A stretch of DNA of 64,000 nucleotides from Aphrocallistes beatrix (taxonomy: Eukaryota > Porifera > Hexactinellida > Sceptrulophora > Aphrocallistidae): NCBI GenBank assembly GCA_963281255.1, contig OY725499.1, positions 4,705,421 through 4,769,420 on the forward strand, read 5' to 3'. The notes under the pieces were generated by a model that was given only the letters and a program-made list of their open reading frames with translations, did no database searches and was not told the origin of the DNA. The first letter of the stretch is position 1; every line of letters begins with the position of its first letter. This document shows, one piece after another, positions 33,702 through 44,254 of the stretch. Both the position numbers and the translations under genes were made by a program.

Positions 33702-36700
33702 GTTAAACAGGAGGAAGTGAGTGCGCTGACTAACAAGACTCAGAAGATGAGTTCTCTGCAATCGGAGAATGCGATGTACAAAGTCCGTCTGGACACGCTG
33801 GAGCAGGAGAGACAGGAAGAGCTGCACAAGATGCATCAGCTGCTGGAGACCAACGTCAAGATCGAGATGGACAGACACCAGATGTCAGTTCCTACCCAAT
33901 CATCTCTTCGCCTTGTGTTCTATAATTAGTCAGCTGTCTCCCTTCTAGCAAGGACCAGCTGGAGCTGCTGGAGGATAGCTTCACTCAGCTCGGACACTCC
34001 GACGCCCCCGCCACCTCCCCGCGCTCCCCCGTGCGGACGCAGGGCCCCGACCTGGAGGAGCGGGCCAGGAACCAGGCCGCCCTCCAAGAGATGCAGCGAA
34101 TCACTCAGAAAATGGCCGAGCAGGCCTCCGAGGACAAATCATGCCTCCTCAGACTCAGAGAGGTCCGAGAACCCACTTGATCCTCGCAACGAGGCTTAAG
34201 CGCATTTCCTTTGAATAACCAATGACTTATTCTGTTTTGAGGTAGAAAGTAGCTAGTCTGATTCTGCCATAGTTACGTGTTTGTTGCATAGGAATTGAAG
34301 CGCGAGCAGCAGAAGGTGCTGGAGTCCCAGTCAGAGCTGGCGGCGGCGCGGAACGATTTAGAGGATTTGCGGAGAGAAAAGGAACTTCTGTCCGAACAGG
34401 CCGAGTCCCGATCTCGCCAGCCCACGCCCCTGGACATCAGGTGCCAGCATCCTACACTAGAACTCTATCTGCATAGCGATCTACCAGTCCCGTTGCTAGG
34501 TACGAGGAGAGCTACACGGACACGATAAAGCACAAGGAGGAGCGGATCCGAGTTTTGGAGACGCGGTTGGAGGAGGCTCTGTTCCAGATGAACTCCTTGA
34601 AGGAGCAGAACATCTCTCTGCGCCGCAACGTCTCCACCTCGCAGCCCAACCTTAGGATGGCGGAGATGTCCTTCAGCTCCCTGGCGAACAGAGACAGCGA
34701 GTCCCGACAGCTGCCACACCGCACGCATTCCATTAACACCTCTGGTCTCTCGGCACGGGTCAAGCAGGAGAGAGACAGAGCCAACCGTGGCCGCTACACC
34801 CCCAGTCCCGAGCAGACGTCCCCCCCGGCCGTCCGCAGGTAGACTCGCCGTCCAATGTCTGATTCTGCTGGTCTAGCGCATAGCTTTAAGAATAGCTTGA
34901 TAGGCTGGATGGCTGTGATTTAGGTGTGAACTTGTGTCCTCTAGGGGTCCGGAGGGTCAGGACCCGTCACCCACGCCGCAGGGCTACGGGAGGCGGACAG
35001 AGGAGGGAGGCCGCTCGAGAGAACAGATCCGCTCCCTGAAGGAGGACAACAAGAGTCTGGTCTCGGACCTGCTGGGCGCCAACCAGCTGGTGGCGGAGCT
35101 GGAGACGAACTTGTGCCGCTTCCAGGACAGAGGCGAGATGCTGGAGGCGCTGAACCGCACCCTCGAAGAGGAGAACAAGGCCCTCCTCGCCCAGACCAAC
35201 AAGCTCCTCGTGCAGGTGAGTTGGGTAGAGATGGTCTGATAGCTCCGTAGAGTGTTTGATTCCTGTTGCTTATGAATGGCTGCGTTGGTTACGGTTCCTG
35301 ATTCCTGGAATGTGAGGTTGTGTGTGTGTAGAATCAGGACCTGATGGTGCGCACGCTGGAGTCGAAGGACATCATGATCGAGGAGGAGCGCATCTTCAAC
35401 GATCGGCTGGGAGAGCTGGAGGACGACAAGACCAGACTGGTGCACCAGCTGGAGACGCACAAGCGCGAAATTCTGGCCGAGCAGATAAAGGCCCTCAAGG
35501 AGAAGAGGTGAGCCTAGCAACGCCACCTCCGCTAGGAATGCTGAGCACTGCTAACTACAGAGAGTGTCTGTGTGTAGGAAGGCAGGATTCGTGAAGCGAG
35601 GGGCGCAGGCGATCGGGAAGAAACTGAAGAACATCCGCAAGCGCCAGGAGGAAGAGGACGCCAGGTACAAACCCTCTTTCTCCGACTCCAACGCGCCGTC
35701 CCGCCTGAGCGCCTACTCCGGCCTCTCCTCCGGACTCCTGCACGAGGACCCCGACGACTTCCGCGCCGACCTCACCGCCGGAAGCTTCGCGTCGGAGGGC
35801 AGCGAACTGGCGGGGGGGAGTGAGCTGGCGGAGGGGAGCGAACTGGCCGAGGGAGAGGGACTCAAGCGCCAGTCCTCCTTCAGGAAGCGGGTGAGTTGCT
35901 ATTTATAGCTGAGGCTGATTGGCTGGAGAGGTGTGAGGTGTGTGTCTGTAGCGGCGGTCCAGTGGGAAGAGCCAGCCGGGGGGCGGCGTCTCTGCGGGGT
36001 CGATCTCCTCCGCGGGCGGAAACACCAGCTCCGAGATGCTCTCCCTCTCCGACTTCCTGCACGAGCAGGGCAAGAGCTCCAGCCGCAAGTCAGGTACCCC
36101 GTAATGTTGATTTAGGTGTGAAATGTGAATATGCACTTCCATAAAAGCAGAATTCATATCTAAATAAAGGAATCCTTACACAGAGTGTGATAGAGATCAG
36201 TGTTGGATTCTGTCCTATCACTACAGTTTCCATTCAGTAGAACATGTCGATAGAGTCAGGACAATATCTATCCTAGCGCATCATTATATATTTGTATCTT
36301 TGATTTGTGGTGCTTGAATAGCCAATCATTCTCTCAGATTCCGGGTCCGGGTCCCAGCGGTCCGACCAGCTGACTCCGTCGCAGCTGAACCTGAACTCCA
36401 ACTCCAACAACAACCAGCCGTCCCCGGGGCTGGGCTGCGTCCAATCAGAGTCCGACCTCTGCTCCCTCTACTGCGACCCCTGCAGACCCCGCAACTCCAC
36501 CTTCCTCCTCCCGGACAGATCCCCCGTCAGCCGCAGAGGTACGGGTGGGAGCTATTTTTAGTTCCGTGTGTTATGTGCTATTATTAGATCTTCACATGAC
36601 GTCATCCCCGAACTCGCATTCCAAGAGGCCACTGCTGCCCACCAGCAAGCCGCACCGCAGACTCGTGATGACGTCACAGCTCCGGAACAGCAAATACCCC

Positions 36701-37901
36701 TTCCCCTCCGACCACGCTCTCTCCTGCTCAGACCTGCTGGACGTCTGCTCGCAGGACTCTCCCAGGTACTCAGCAGTAGGTACCAGTCTATGTCCGGATC
36801 CTAGATTCCCAGTAGTACCAGTCTATGCCACATCCTATATCCCAGTAGTACCAGTCTATGCCACATCCTATATCCCAGTAGTACCAGTCTATGCCCGGAT
36901 CCTAGATTCCCAGTAGGTACTCAGTCTGGTTACGCTGAATGGGACTAGCTTCTCTATATTAGCTATTAGCATTGCTAGAATTTGGTTAAAGTTTGAGGCG
37001 ATCTTGCGACTGAGGATAAAAGATAAATATCGGCCAATGAGCTTAATTCCGTTAGCTGCGGTCTGAGCTAGGTTGTTCTTTCAGGTCGCAGCAGAGCTTC
37101 GGTTCGGAGTCGGCGGGCGCCACTCCTCCGCGAGGGCCTCAGTGGCAGAAGCGCCACTCAGTGGCGACCACTCAGCCGCGCTCCGTCCCATCGCAGGGCC
37201 CCTTCATCACGCGCACCTTCTCGCACGGACAGACGCGCGCGCGGACAAGTCCCCTTAGATACGCATCGGCGCTCCCGGAATGCTCCGTTCTGAAGTCGGT
37301 CGGGGACCTGGAGCCCAGGGGGGCAGACGGGCCAGGAGGCGTCCTCTCACAGCTGGGAGTCACTCTCCCGTCTCAGATTATCCAAAGGTTAGAAACGGAA
37401 GTAGACATTAGGAATGTTTCGTTGCAACTCACTAACAGTGAGTAGATTGTTGGAACCAGTTCCATCATATAACATTGTATCTCCAATCCATTAATCCATA
37501 GTTCCTTCATGCATTAAGTTTATTAGCCGTCTATTCAGTGGAATGTTTCTCTTGCGTTAGAGTATCCTTTCCAAAAATTATAATTTTGACACTGACTAGA
37601 CCAGAATGGTTTACTAATGCAATCAGCGCCAAATCTGCGATCAATTTATTTTAATTTTCTAATTAATACGCGGGACAAACAGTTCAGAATCCGAGGAGGC
37701 TGTTAGTCAGGATGTAATTATGGTTTGTAACATTTTAGAGTTAACTCTTCCACCTCGACTCCTCCCAGACCCACGCCCCCCAGCGGATACCCAAACAATT
37801 CATTCGCATCTGGACCGGCCAACAACCAATCACATTCCGATGTCGACACACCTGGTAACCAGGGAAACACCTCTGTTTACTGTGAATTCGGATACATTTG
37901 A
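28242..37901 (+). CDS. CCDC88: CCDC88 (girdin/Daple)-family HOOK-domain coiled-coil protein
   Basis: I place 27 exons, in phase, giving about 1627 residues: 28242-28292, 28379-28467, 28533-28641, 28712-28781, 29352-29410, 29465-29665, 29720-29910, 31535-31616, 31679-31750, 31797-31974, 32161-32293, 32353-32611, 32671-32928, 33069-33416, 33469-33630, 33711-33883, 33949-34162, 34292-34440, 34500-34838, 34945-35215, 35332-35507, 35578-35890, 35952-36093, 36338-36538, 36588-36765, 37085-37387, 37739-37901. The N-terminal HOOK domain (LSDGTIFGEVARI, RFHNLSTVMNHLLAF) is followed by about 1000 residues of coiled coil and a Ser/Pro-rich tail. Total length favours CCDC88 over the shorter HOOK proteins. 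The tail holds LSLSDFL (36039-36059), matching the G-alpha binding-and-activating motif. The last two exons are the least certain. Confidence 0.85.
28806..29105 (+). repeat. Minisatellite of GTATAGCTGTGTAGTT-type units in CCDC88 intron 4
   Basis: About 300 bp of alternating 9-10-bp units (GTATAGCT, GTGTAGTT, GTGTAGAT). It lies entirely within an intron. Long open frames on either strand here are products of the repeat. Confidence 0.9.
29144..29246. repeat. Perfect-arm palindrome in CCDC88 intron 4
   Basis: TCCGAATTTCTAAGTTGTCA at the left is inverted at the right (29215-29244), and the centre (AGAATATTGTCACAATATTCT) is itself palindromic. The whole ~100 bp can fold into one hairpin. Confidence 0.8.
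29949..30080. mobile_element. pogo-like MITE in CCDC88 intron 7
   Basis: Ends CAGGCGACTCCGCTCAATCG and CGATTAAGCGGAGTTGACTG are flanked by TA (29947-29948 and 30081-30082). It belongs to the same family as 9515-9704. Confidence 0.85.
30117..30200. mobile_element. 84-bp pogo-like MITE
   Basis: Ends CAGTGGAGTTCGCCTCTTATTA and TAATAAGCGAATTCTACTG are flanked by TA on both sides. This is a third, very short subfamily. Confidence 0.8.
30317..30455. mobile_element. TIR element with CAGGGTTTCTTTCAGG ends and 5-bp CAATA repeat
   Basis: CAGGGTTTCTTTCAGG and its exact inverse CCTGAAAGAAACCCTG bound 139 bp, including G/C runs. CAATA flanks both ends (30312-30316 and 30456-30460). I cannot assign a superfamily. 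Confidence 0.7.
30560..31243 (-). CDS. Unrecognised single-exon protein nested antisense in CCDC88 intron 7
   Basis: An intact 227-codon frame runs from 31243 to a stop at 30560, entirely inside the 29911-31534 intron of CCDC88 and on the opposite strand. Met8 (GAGATGG, 31222) has the better start context, and a TATATAA-like box lies just upstream at about 31247-31256 read on the minus strand. The product is soluble-looking: no signal peptide, no membrane segment, mixed charge, balanced codon use. It ends AELEFITPT. I do not recognise the family. Absence of introns and the intronic location fit a retrogene or a young intronless gene. Base composition is more AT-rich than the CCDC88 exons around it. 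Confidence 0.7.
   Translation of the reverse strand: MHYRAEEMASKFGTEKDGTGGTVQSEELDIKVVSQALHKYFGKESRTEIIINFLTPQLEYFKGKLAKMFVPFEGVIIQPTSTLDFLLFQDSSLPQDKFALHVIQPKGDHLIVFAYQVFTSLPRNSQFLTSPYLSPEVRSGDHIPCSFMNIDKFLRQPDPVKELFKGLPEMFSPGKEAFEWTQEGADQSFSIKKQGLYWKFTEDNGMARIVNNVGEALIAELEFITPT
32013..32148 (+). repeat. CATAGGATAG / GCATGGCATAG minisatellite in a CCDC88 intron
   Basis: About 135 bp of 5-10-bp units (ATAGCATAGGATAGG...). It lies between exons 31797-31974 and 32161-32293. Confidence 0.9.
32936..33053 (+). repeat. Intronic minisatellite of tandem CArG-like units
   Basis: Six ~21-bp units (CCTTATATGGRCATRCTACNT) fill the intron 32929-33068. Five carry the exact SRF/CArG-type word CCTTATATGG (32937, 32958, 32979, 33021, 33042); the sixth has CTTTATATGG. 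Two further exact words flank the previous intron (32619, 32638), and one follows at 33447. Confidence 0.85.
33632..33706 (+). repeat. (TTGA)n microsatellite between CCDC88 exons
   Basis: A run of TGATTGATTGGT and GATT units fills the 80-bp intron between 33630 and 33711. Confidence 0.9.
36772..36917 (+). repeat. Minisatellite (~36 bp unit) in CCDC88 intron 25
   Basis: Four copies of CAGTAGTACCAGTCTATG plus CC(A/G)CATCCTATATCC-like variants start immediately after the donor at 36766. Confidence 0.85.
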
Positions 37902-37999
37902 GTCTCTATTGTACACCTGTGACTGGAAATATTTTATATGATTTCAACTATACTCATTCGCACTCTTATTACGCTCTACGAAACTCTCCCACCTCTAAG

Positions 38000-38039
38000 C
38001 TATTTATAGTACAGTTCATACGCATATCTCCTTATATGG
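38000..38039 (+). promoter_or_regulatory. Paired MEF2-type and CArG-type words between CCDC88 and ARL6
   Basis: CTATTTATAG (38000-38009) exactly fits the MEF2 consensus CTAWWWWTAG. CCTTATATGG (38030-38039) exactly fits CC(A/T)6GG, 20 bp away. They lie about 100 bp after the CCDC88 stop. Binding is inferred from motif only. Confidence 0.4.
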
Positions 38040-38874
38040 TCATACTAGCCATTACATGACTAGAGTTAAAATCTTACTTTAGTACGAACTAAATTTCATA
38101 TCCGTTAAAGGGGTTTAAAGTTATTTTATTTGGTGTGAAGTTAGAAATATTTTTAACTGTGTGAGAGTGAAATCTAACTTAGAAAGGTTAATGTTATTTT
38201 GTTTACGACTTAGTGAGGTGTTTGTTTACAACTTAAACCTCCAAAACGTAAGTTTTAAAACTTTGGCAAGAGTCGATGGTTCTCGCACTTCAGTTCTCTA
38301 AGAGCTGCAATACTCTCAAATAGAGTTTACATAGTTTATCATAAGATACATCGCGAAGTAGGAATGCACAGATTGGATGCTCAGTTCTGCTCCTCAATTG
38401 TAGTGCAGAGGTGCGATGAGATTGGCAAAGAAAGCATTTCTTAGACAATCCTGGGTAGAGACACGGGACAGGAATTCCACTTCATTAATCCAGACGCCTC
38501 ATCGATCCTAACTGATTAGCTTGAAACTCGGTGGATGGATTAACCTATCAAATCATCAAATCTCTGAAAGTTAAAACCATTCCTCAACGCTGGTTCTAAA
38601 TTTTCATCCAAAAATTCCAATATTCTTCATACATACAGCTCTATGTGGAGATTTAGAATATCTTCAATCAGTCATAGGACTATCAGTATCGGTGTTTTAG
38701 AATGTTTACTAGTAGAATGCAATCTTATTATTGTAGTCTGATTCAAATTCATTTTGCCTCCTAAGTATGGAATCTAAGATATTCTCGGAAAGGCACCGTT
38801 TCGGTACTCAGCCTCTAAACCCATTATTCAGTGTTCCATGTGCCACGTCGCTATGACAGTTGTCCGTGTTAGCT

Positions 38875-39909
38875 ATGGCAGCTCTAGACAGACCTAAGCC
38901 CGCGAAACCCGGTCTCTTCTCCCGCCTGGCCTCCTTCCTGGGACTCAAGAAGAAGGAAGCGCAGATCCTCTGCGTCGGCCTGGACAACTCAGGTTAGTCG
39001 CGAGTATGCAACACTGCATTCCTACAGGCTATCCAGTTGTTAGGACACACCTAATTTACGGAATGGAACGGAACCATTTCGGGAAATCTGAGCGCCTAAT
39101 TTACGGATAGTCCGTAAATTAGGCATTTATAATATCCGGAGCCGTTCCGTCAAGTTCCTAAATTAGGTATGTCCAGTCGTTAAGTTGCATCTGTTCTTAC
39201 ATTTTTTCTTGTGCTGGCGTTGCTAGGCAAATCGACGCTGCTGAACTACATGAAGCCGGAAGGGTACAAGCGCGAGGATTTGGCGCCCACGATCGGCTAC
39301 TCGGTGGAGAAGTTCTACGCGGGCAGAATCCAGTTCACAGTGTTCGACATGTCCGGGCAGGGCCGCAGCCGCGCGCTGTGGGAGCACTACTACAAGGACG
39401 CGCACGCCATTCTCTTCGTGCTGGACTCCAGCGACAGGATCAGGATGGAAGTGGCGCGCGACGAGCTGAACAACCTCCTGCACCACGCAGACCTCGTGGA
39501 CAGACAGGTGCGTCCATGGTCCGGTCACGTCTAGAATCTATGGGAGATTAAGGGAGTGTTGCAGTCTTAGTATGAGAATGCGTGTATTCATACAAGGATA
39601 ATCCAGATGGAAATTGAGAAATTTAATAAACGGGGGGATTCGGACCCTTCTAGAGTACGCAGCCACAGCTGATTGGCTAGTGCCCGCGGGCTGTGTGGTT
39701 ATAATCGCGCCTCGCAGGTACCCATTCTGTTCCTGGCCAACAAGATGGACTGCAAGGAGGCGCTGAGCGCCATCGAGGTGTCGGTGAGTTTGTGTCTGCA
39801 CGAGATCCACTCGCAGAGCTGGCACATCTGCGCCACCAACGCAGTGACGGGGGAAGGCGTGCAGGAGGGAATCAGTTGGGTCAGCGAGCAGATCAAGAAC
39901 AAGTTGTGA
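38875..39909 (+). CDS. ARL6: ARL6 / BBS3 small GTPase
   Basis: Three exons, 38875-38992, 39227-39507 and 39718-39909, give 196 residues. It is an Arf-like GTPase that recruits the BBSome coat to membranes for ciliary traffic. It has [26 protein letters not shown] (P-loop), PTIGYSVEKF (switch I), FDMSGQGRSRALWEHYYK (switch II, the ARL6-specific MSGQGR), LDSSDR, ANKMD (G4), and WHICATNAVTGEGVQEGISWV (G5 and C-terminus). The N-terminus is about 10 residues longer than in vertebrates and starts MAALDRPKP; the residue after the initiator Met is Ala, so there is no Arf-type myristoylation glycine. The P-loop is split by intron 1. The RPP30 start lies 109 bp downstream on the same strand. Confidence 0.95.
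39045..39171. mobile_element. Palindromic MITE in ARL6 intron 1
   Basis: CCTAATTTACGGA occurs near both the left end and the middle, and its inverse TCCGTAAATTAGG follows; the outer ends ACACCTAATTTACGG and TCCTAAATTAGGT are inverted. It is about 125 bp with no clear target duplication. Confidence 0.6.
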
Positions 39910-40018
39910 CTCTATTTATAGTCTGTACTGTTCCTTTGTGCGTATCTTATTAACATCGCTCACTTTAAGACTCAGCACTGAGTTAGTTCGGGAGTTGTTA
40001 GCATTAGCAACCGCAGGC

Positions 40019-41851
40019 ATGCACTCGCCACACGACCTGTACATTCCAGAGGGGCCGTCTCGTAACCAGGTGGCGCACATGCTATGGACACTTGGTTACA
40101 AGACGGTTGCTGTGGTTACTCAGGTAAAACTGCCACTTGACGACACAGCACATTCCAAGCGTTCCAAGCCCCAGATTCCGTCTCCAGGCAAGCAGATAGA
40201 CTGGGACCATGGATTGTCCGCGGGGCTGAGTCTGCCGAGACCGGAGTTTCCTCCCGCGCAGCTGTCCCGCCTGCACGTGGTGGCGGAGGGCGTGAATCAC
40301 CTCCACGCGCTCTCCTCTCCACAAGCCAGGGACTATGACGTCATCAGCGTGGAGCCCAGGAGCGAGAAGGTAGGCAGCTAGCGATGCGGGGGGTCCAGGA
40401 TGGGCCAACCGAGATAATATTAATATTTATAGATAGCCTCCTCCGCTCGTGAATTCTGAGTCCAACGGGCCTAGATCTGGACTTATAGACTAAGGACCTA
40501 GCACTCAGTGTCTGGAGTTAAATCAGTGCATCTACGAGTGCTATAAATAGAAAGGAATTCTCATTCCTGCCAACCGTCCAAGATTGGCAGTACTTACAAT
40601 AAATGAAATATTGCAAATTTTTAATATTCAATATTTCATATTCCCTTAGAATATTCGTGTTGTCGTACGTGGCGGGTTAATTGGACTGAAACTGCTTATT
40701 TCGGATAATCATTCTCGCCACAAGGATTTCCTAATTATTAGACTTAATTTGGTGCTCAATCAATGCAGAATTCCTCTTTAGTTTAATCGTATTTTGGAAA
40801 CTTTATTTGATAAAAATGTTTACTAATTAAATTGGTTCCTACAACGGTTTGGATGCAGTAAACAACCCAATTTGGTGATTATGACTCTGTCTAGATGCAT
40901 CTTTATTCGTTTTTCAGTTTCTTGGTTTATTCGTGTTTCAAGCTAAATCCTGGACGGTTGGTTGGTAAGAGAATCAATGTAGTCTGGGTTTTGTTACGAA
41001 CGGAGTGAGTGAGCTAAATTTAATTATTAGAAGTGTAAACAAACGAAATCGCGTCCAGGAATGAGCAAATTTCAGAGGGAATTTGGCCGTAAAGTTGGCA
41101 GGAATGACTTCTCTGTCGCTTGATGGTTTAGGTGTGGCAGAGCCTGACTCAGTCTTCTCACCTCTCCTCCCTCTACGACCTGGTCTCCTGGGACCTCACT
41201 CAAAAGCTGCCATTCCATCTCAAGAGGAGCGTTGTCAAGGTGCTGCATTCAAAAGGTGTCAAACTGGAGGTTGGTTACCATGTCTGAGATTGGAATGTGG
41301 TTGTTACGGCTATTTATATCAGATCCGGTACGCGGGGGGTCTGGCGGGCAGCTCCAGTCTCCGGAACCTCCTCTCCTCCGCCCTGGAACTCTCGCGGATC
41401 TGCTCCAGCCCCGATCAGCTGATCCTCTCCTCCGGCGCTAAATCCCCTCTCGAGTGCCGAGCTCCGTCCGACCTGTCCAACCTCGCGACGCTCCTGGGAG
41501 TCCCCAGGCACCAGTCCCGCCTCCTGACCAATCAGAACCCCGCCTCCCTCCTGAGGAGAGCAGCTGTCCGCAACTCTTCCTTCAAAGGTGCGTCTATAGA
41601 TAGAACTCTTTGCCTAGCTACGTGAGTGACGCATTGGAATGTGTACAGGTGTGATATCGGGCGCAGGGAGTGAGTTAGTGGCAGAAGAGGACAGAGCTGC
41701 TCTGAACAGATTGGAACTCGCAGACACCCTAGCAACACAGGAATGCGGGGAAGCTATAAATAGAACAGAGCTGAGGCAGACGAAGAAGCGGAGTAGTGAC
41801 CTCCCAGAGACCGGAAGTAAGAAGCAGAAACCGGAGCCTGACACCTCTTAG
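40019..41851 (+). CDS. RPP30: Ribonuclease P/MRP protein subunit p30
   Basis: Four exons are proposed: 40019-40369, 41132-41281 (a later acceptor at 41152 is possible), 41323-41587 and 41649-41851. They give about 322 residues against 268 in human. The family is a TIM-barrel-like protein subunit of RNase P/MRP, which processes pre-tRNA and pre-rRNA in the nucleus. Evidence is the order of conserved pieces: DLYIP...LGYKTVAVV, YDVISVEPRSEK, QKLPFHLKRSVVKVLHSKGVKLEVGY, SSLRNLLSSALELSRIC, ILSSGAKSPLECRAPSDLSNLATLLG, and the lysine-rich C-terminus KKRSSDLPETGSKKQKPE. The donor after exon 2 (CAT|GTCTGA) is weak. The 760-bp first intron shows no recognisable element. Confidence 0.88.
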
Positions 41852-42619
41852 TTCCATTATGATCTGTATTCTCCGAAAATGCTAATATTACGTATCAACG
41901 AACTAGCAACTCAAATGCTGTCGTGGAATGTGATTATTCAGGGCGAGGGGAACTTTCTCAATAGCAACTGCGAGGAGCTATGGAATGTCAGGTGTGCGGG
42001 AGTGGTGCAATAGAGTTCTATGTTTCAAGGACACTCATTACGAGGCAGACTTGCTAATCCTAGAATTGCACTTCGAACAGATTAGAAGTGTTTGCTCATT
42101 CCTAATACAGCAGAACCTGAATAATCCGACACTCAGGAAAGTGTCACACCATTCAGTACGAACTGAATTGTGATGTGGAACTAAGTCGGATTAGAGGTTC
42201 GCTGTACTAAGATGAGTTCAGTGTTAATGCAGTGACGCTGTGGCTAATTAGAGATTATAATATCTAACATGATAGAATACAGAGCAAACTTTAATGCAGA
42301 CAATTTTACAAAATGTGTCATCGTTAAAACTCTACTTGGACACATGAGACAGGGAAGAGCTCGGTTTCCGGTGCTCCGAGTTCAGGTGTTTCTAAAAATA
42401 AATCAAAAGGTGAATGTTCTAAAATTATGAACTAACAGACAGGATAAGAATAGAAAATAGAAAATAAAGAACGTAGACAAGATATGAATAGCAGCGGCGC
42501 CAAAAACGAAATAAAATTTGATCTCCCAGTTCTTCAATCAAATAAACAAATAATAGAGATTCCTTTAAGATTGCGCAATCTCCAATTTAGAATGGTCATA
42601 GTAAGGTGTCGTCTCGGAT
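41852..42619. other. Convergent intergenic region RPP30 / PP2C
   Basis: The 3' flanks of two genes meet here. I see no exon I can support, although a further PP2C exon could lie here if the GTAAGT at 42639 is used as a donor. Confidence 0.5.
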
Positions 42620-44254
42620 TTAAGGAGAACATTTACTTACAGAAGCGTTGCTAGGTTCAGTATGCGTCATCTGCTGAAACTGCTCCTCCACGAACTGATG
42701 CCTACGGGAAATGGTAACAGCTGATCGCAGAGGTGTGAACGCATGCACACATACCTGAATGCGACCTCGTAGCTAGGGTCCAGAGAGGAGACCAGCTCCT
42801 GCATCAGCATGTGCATCTGCGGCTCCGTTCCGTTGGCCTGACAGGCCTGGACGTACTCTACAACGGAGGAGTGTCACTCTGAGCATCCATGGTCCGCTAA
42901 TGTCATAACTCACCATGCATCTTCTCCAGCATCAGAGGCTTGGCCTCATCGAACAGCTCTTTATCCTAACAACCAAATAGCGCATAAATATGCTAACTCA
43001 CACGCGACGGAGTAGCTCACCTTGTCAGCCGCGGTCTGCGAGAATTTCGGCGCTCCTGAAAACGTGACGATGACAGCTGTCATGTTGTCTCTGCTGTTCT
43101 GTGAGAACGAAACAATAGTAAACAAACAAACAAACAAACAAACAAACGAGGCTCGCGGCTGCCGACCTTGTAGAGGGACTTCTCCAGGAGTCCGGCGGCT
43201 GTGTCGCGCAGGTCCGAGACGAGCAGGCGGGACAGCACCAGCTCCGCCACCTCTTCGTTCTCCATCACGTCCCACACGCCGTCGCACGCCAGCACCAGCA
43301 CCTGGTCCTCCCCCGCGCGCTCCAGCAGGAACACGTCGGGCTCGGGACTCACCAGCTGCCGCTCGGGGGGCAGCTTCCTCTGCGCTTTGTAGTCGAAGTC
43401 GCCGAGCGCGCGCGACACGGCCAGACTCCCGTTCACGCGCTGCATCAGCACGGCGCCCCCGGCCGCCTCGATGCGCGCCTTCTCTCCCTCCGCGAAGGGC
43501 TTGTGGTCCGTGCTGGACAGGAGCACCTGCACACACAAATTAAGCCTGCGCAGTCGGAACAAACAAGTACGGATGTGCTACACTGGAATTAGCGCTACAC
43601 AGCTCACTCAAGGCATTCCTGCGCTAGCATTGCGGAGCTGAGTAATCCCTGGTCCTAAATGAGAGGTGCGTTGGAACTCACCTTTCCGTCGCGCGCGAGC
43701 ACAGCTCTGCTGTCGCCGCAGTTCGCGAGAAAGACGTGCCTGGGAGAGATGAGAGCGGCCACGGCCGTGGTGCCGCTGCGGTCAGGGGGCGGCTTGCTGG
43801 TGAGTTCCTTCCGCAGACGCTCGTCCATCTCGAAGAAGCCTTTCCTGACGGCGGCGCGCACCTTCTCGGGCTGGTACTCCTCGCCCGACACCTCCAGGCG
43901 CGGGAGGATGCACTCGATCAGCAGAGTCGAGCAAGAGGCGCTCGCGCGACTGCCCGCGTGTCCGTCGAAGACGGCGTAGAAGCTCCAGCCCTTCAGGCGC
44001 GAGTCGAGTCCGCCGAGGTCCGGGATCACGCACGCGGAGTCCTCCATCTCCACGCGCCAGCCCTGCATTCCCACGGAGCAGAAGCGGGAGTCGCCGGGGC
44101 CTGCGCCCGACTGGAATTCCTTTTGGACGGCTGGCTTGTCTAGAAAAACGCCCATCCGCACTCTCCTGGGTCTCTGTTTGTTTCCGGATTTTATTACAAA
44201 AATAACAACAAAGATTGTCAACAGTCCGGTCAGGAGCAGCAGCTCTAGAAACAT
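42620..44254 (-). CDS. PP2C-family Ser/Thr phosphatase with N-terminal membrane anchor
   Basis: Six exons on the minus strand, 44254-43682, 43526-43167, 43098-43021, 42965-42914, 42857-42755 and 42701-42620, give about 415 residues. It is a metal-dependent phosphatase closest to the PPM1A/PPM1B group. Motifs present are GMQGWRVEMEDS, FDGHAGSRAS, SGTTAVAALIS, LANCGDSRAVLARDGK, DHKP, GGAVLMQRVNGSLAVSRALGDFDYK, LACDGVWDVM and SRDNMTAVIV, so all metal-binding acidic residues are there. Unlike PPM1A it begins with a hydrophobic stretch (residues 3-21) followed by basic KQRPRRVR. Met34 starts MGVFLDKP, the usual PPM1A-type N-terminus with a possible myristoylation glycine. Two start sites could give anchored and lipidated forms. 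The exon 6 GTAAGT may be an unused or alternative donor. Confidence 0.93.
43111..43147 (+). repeat. (AAAC)n microsatellite in a 68-bp PP2C intron
   Basis: About nine AAAC units make up over half of the intron between exons 43167-43526 and 43021-43098. Confidence 0.9.
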
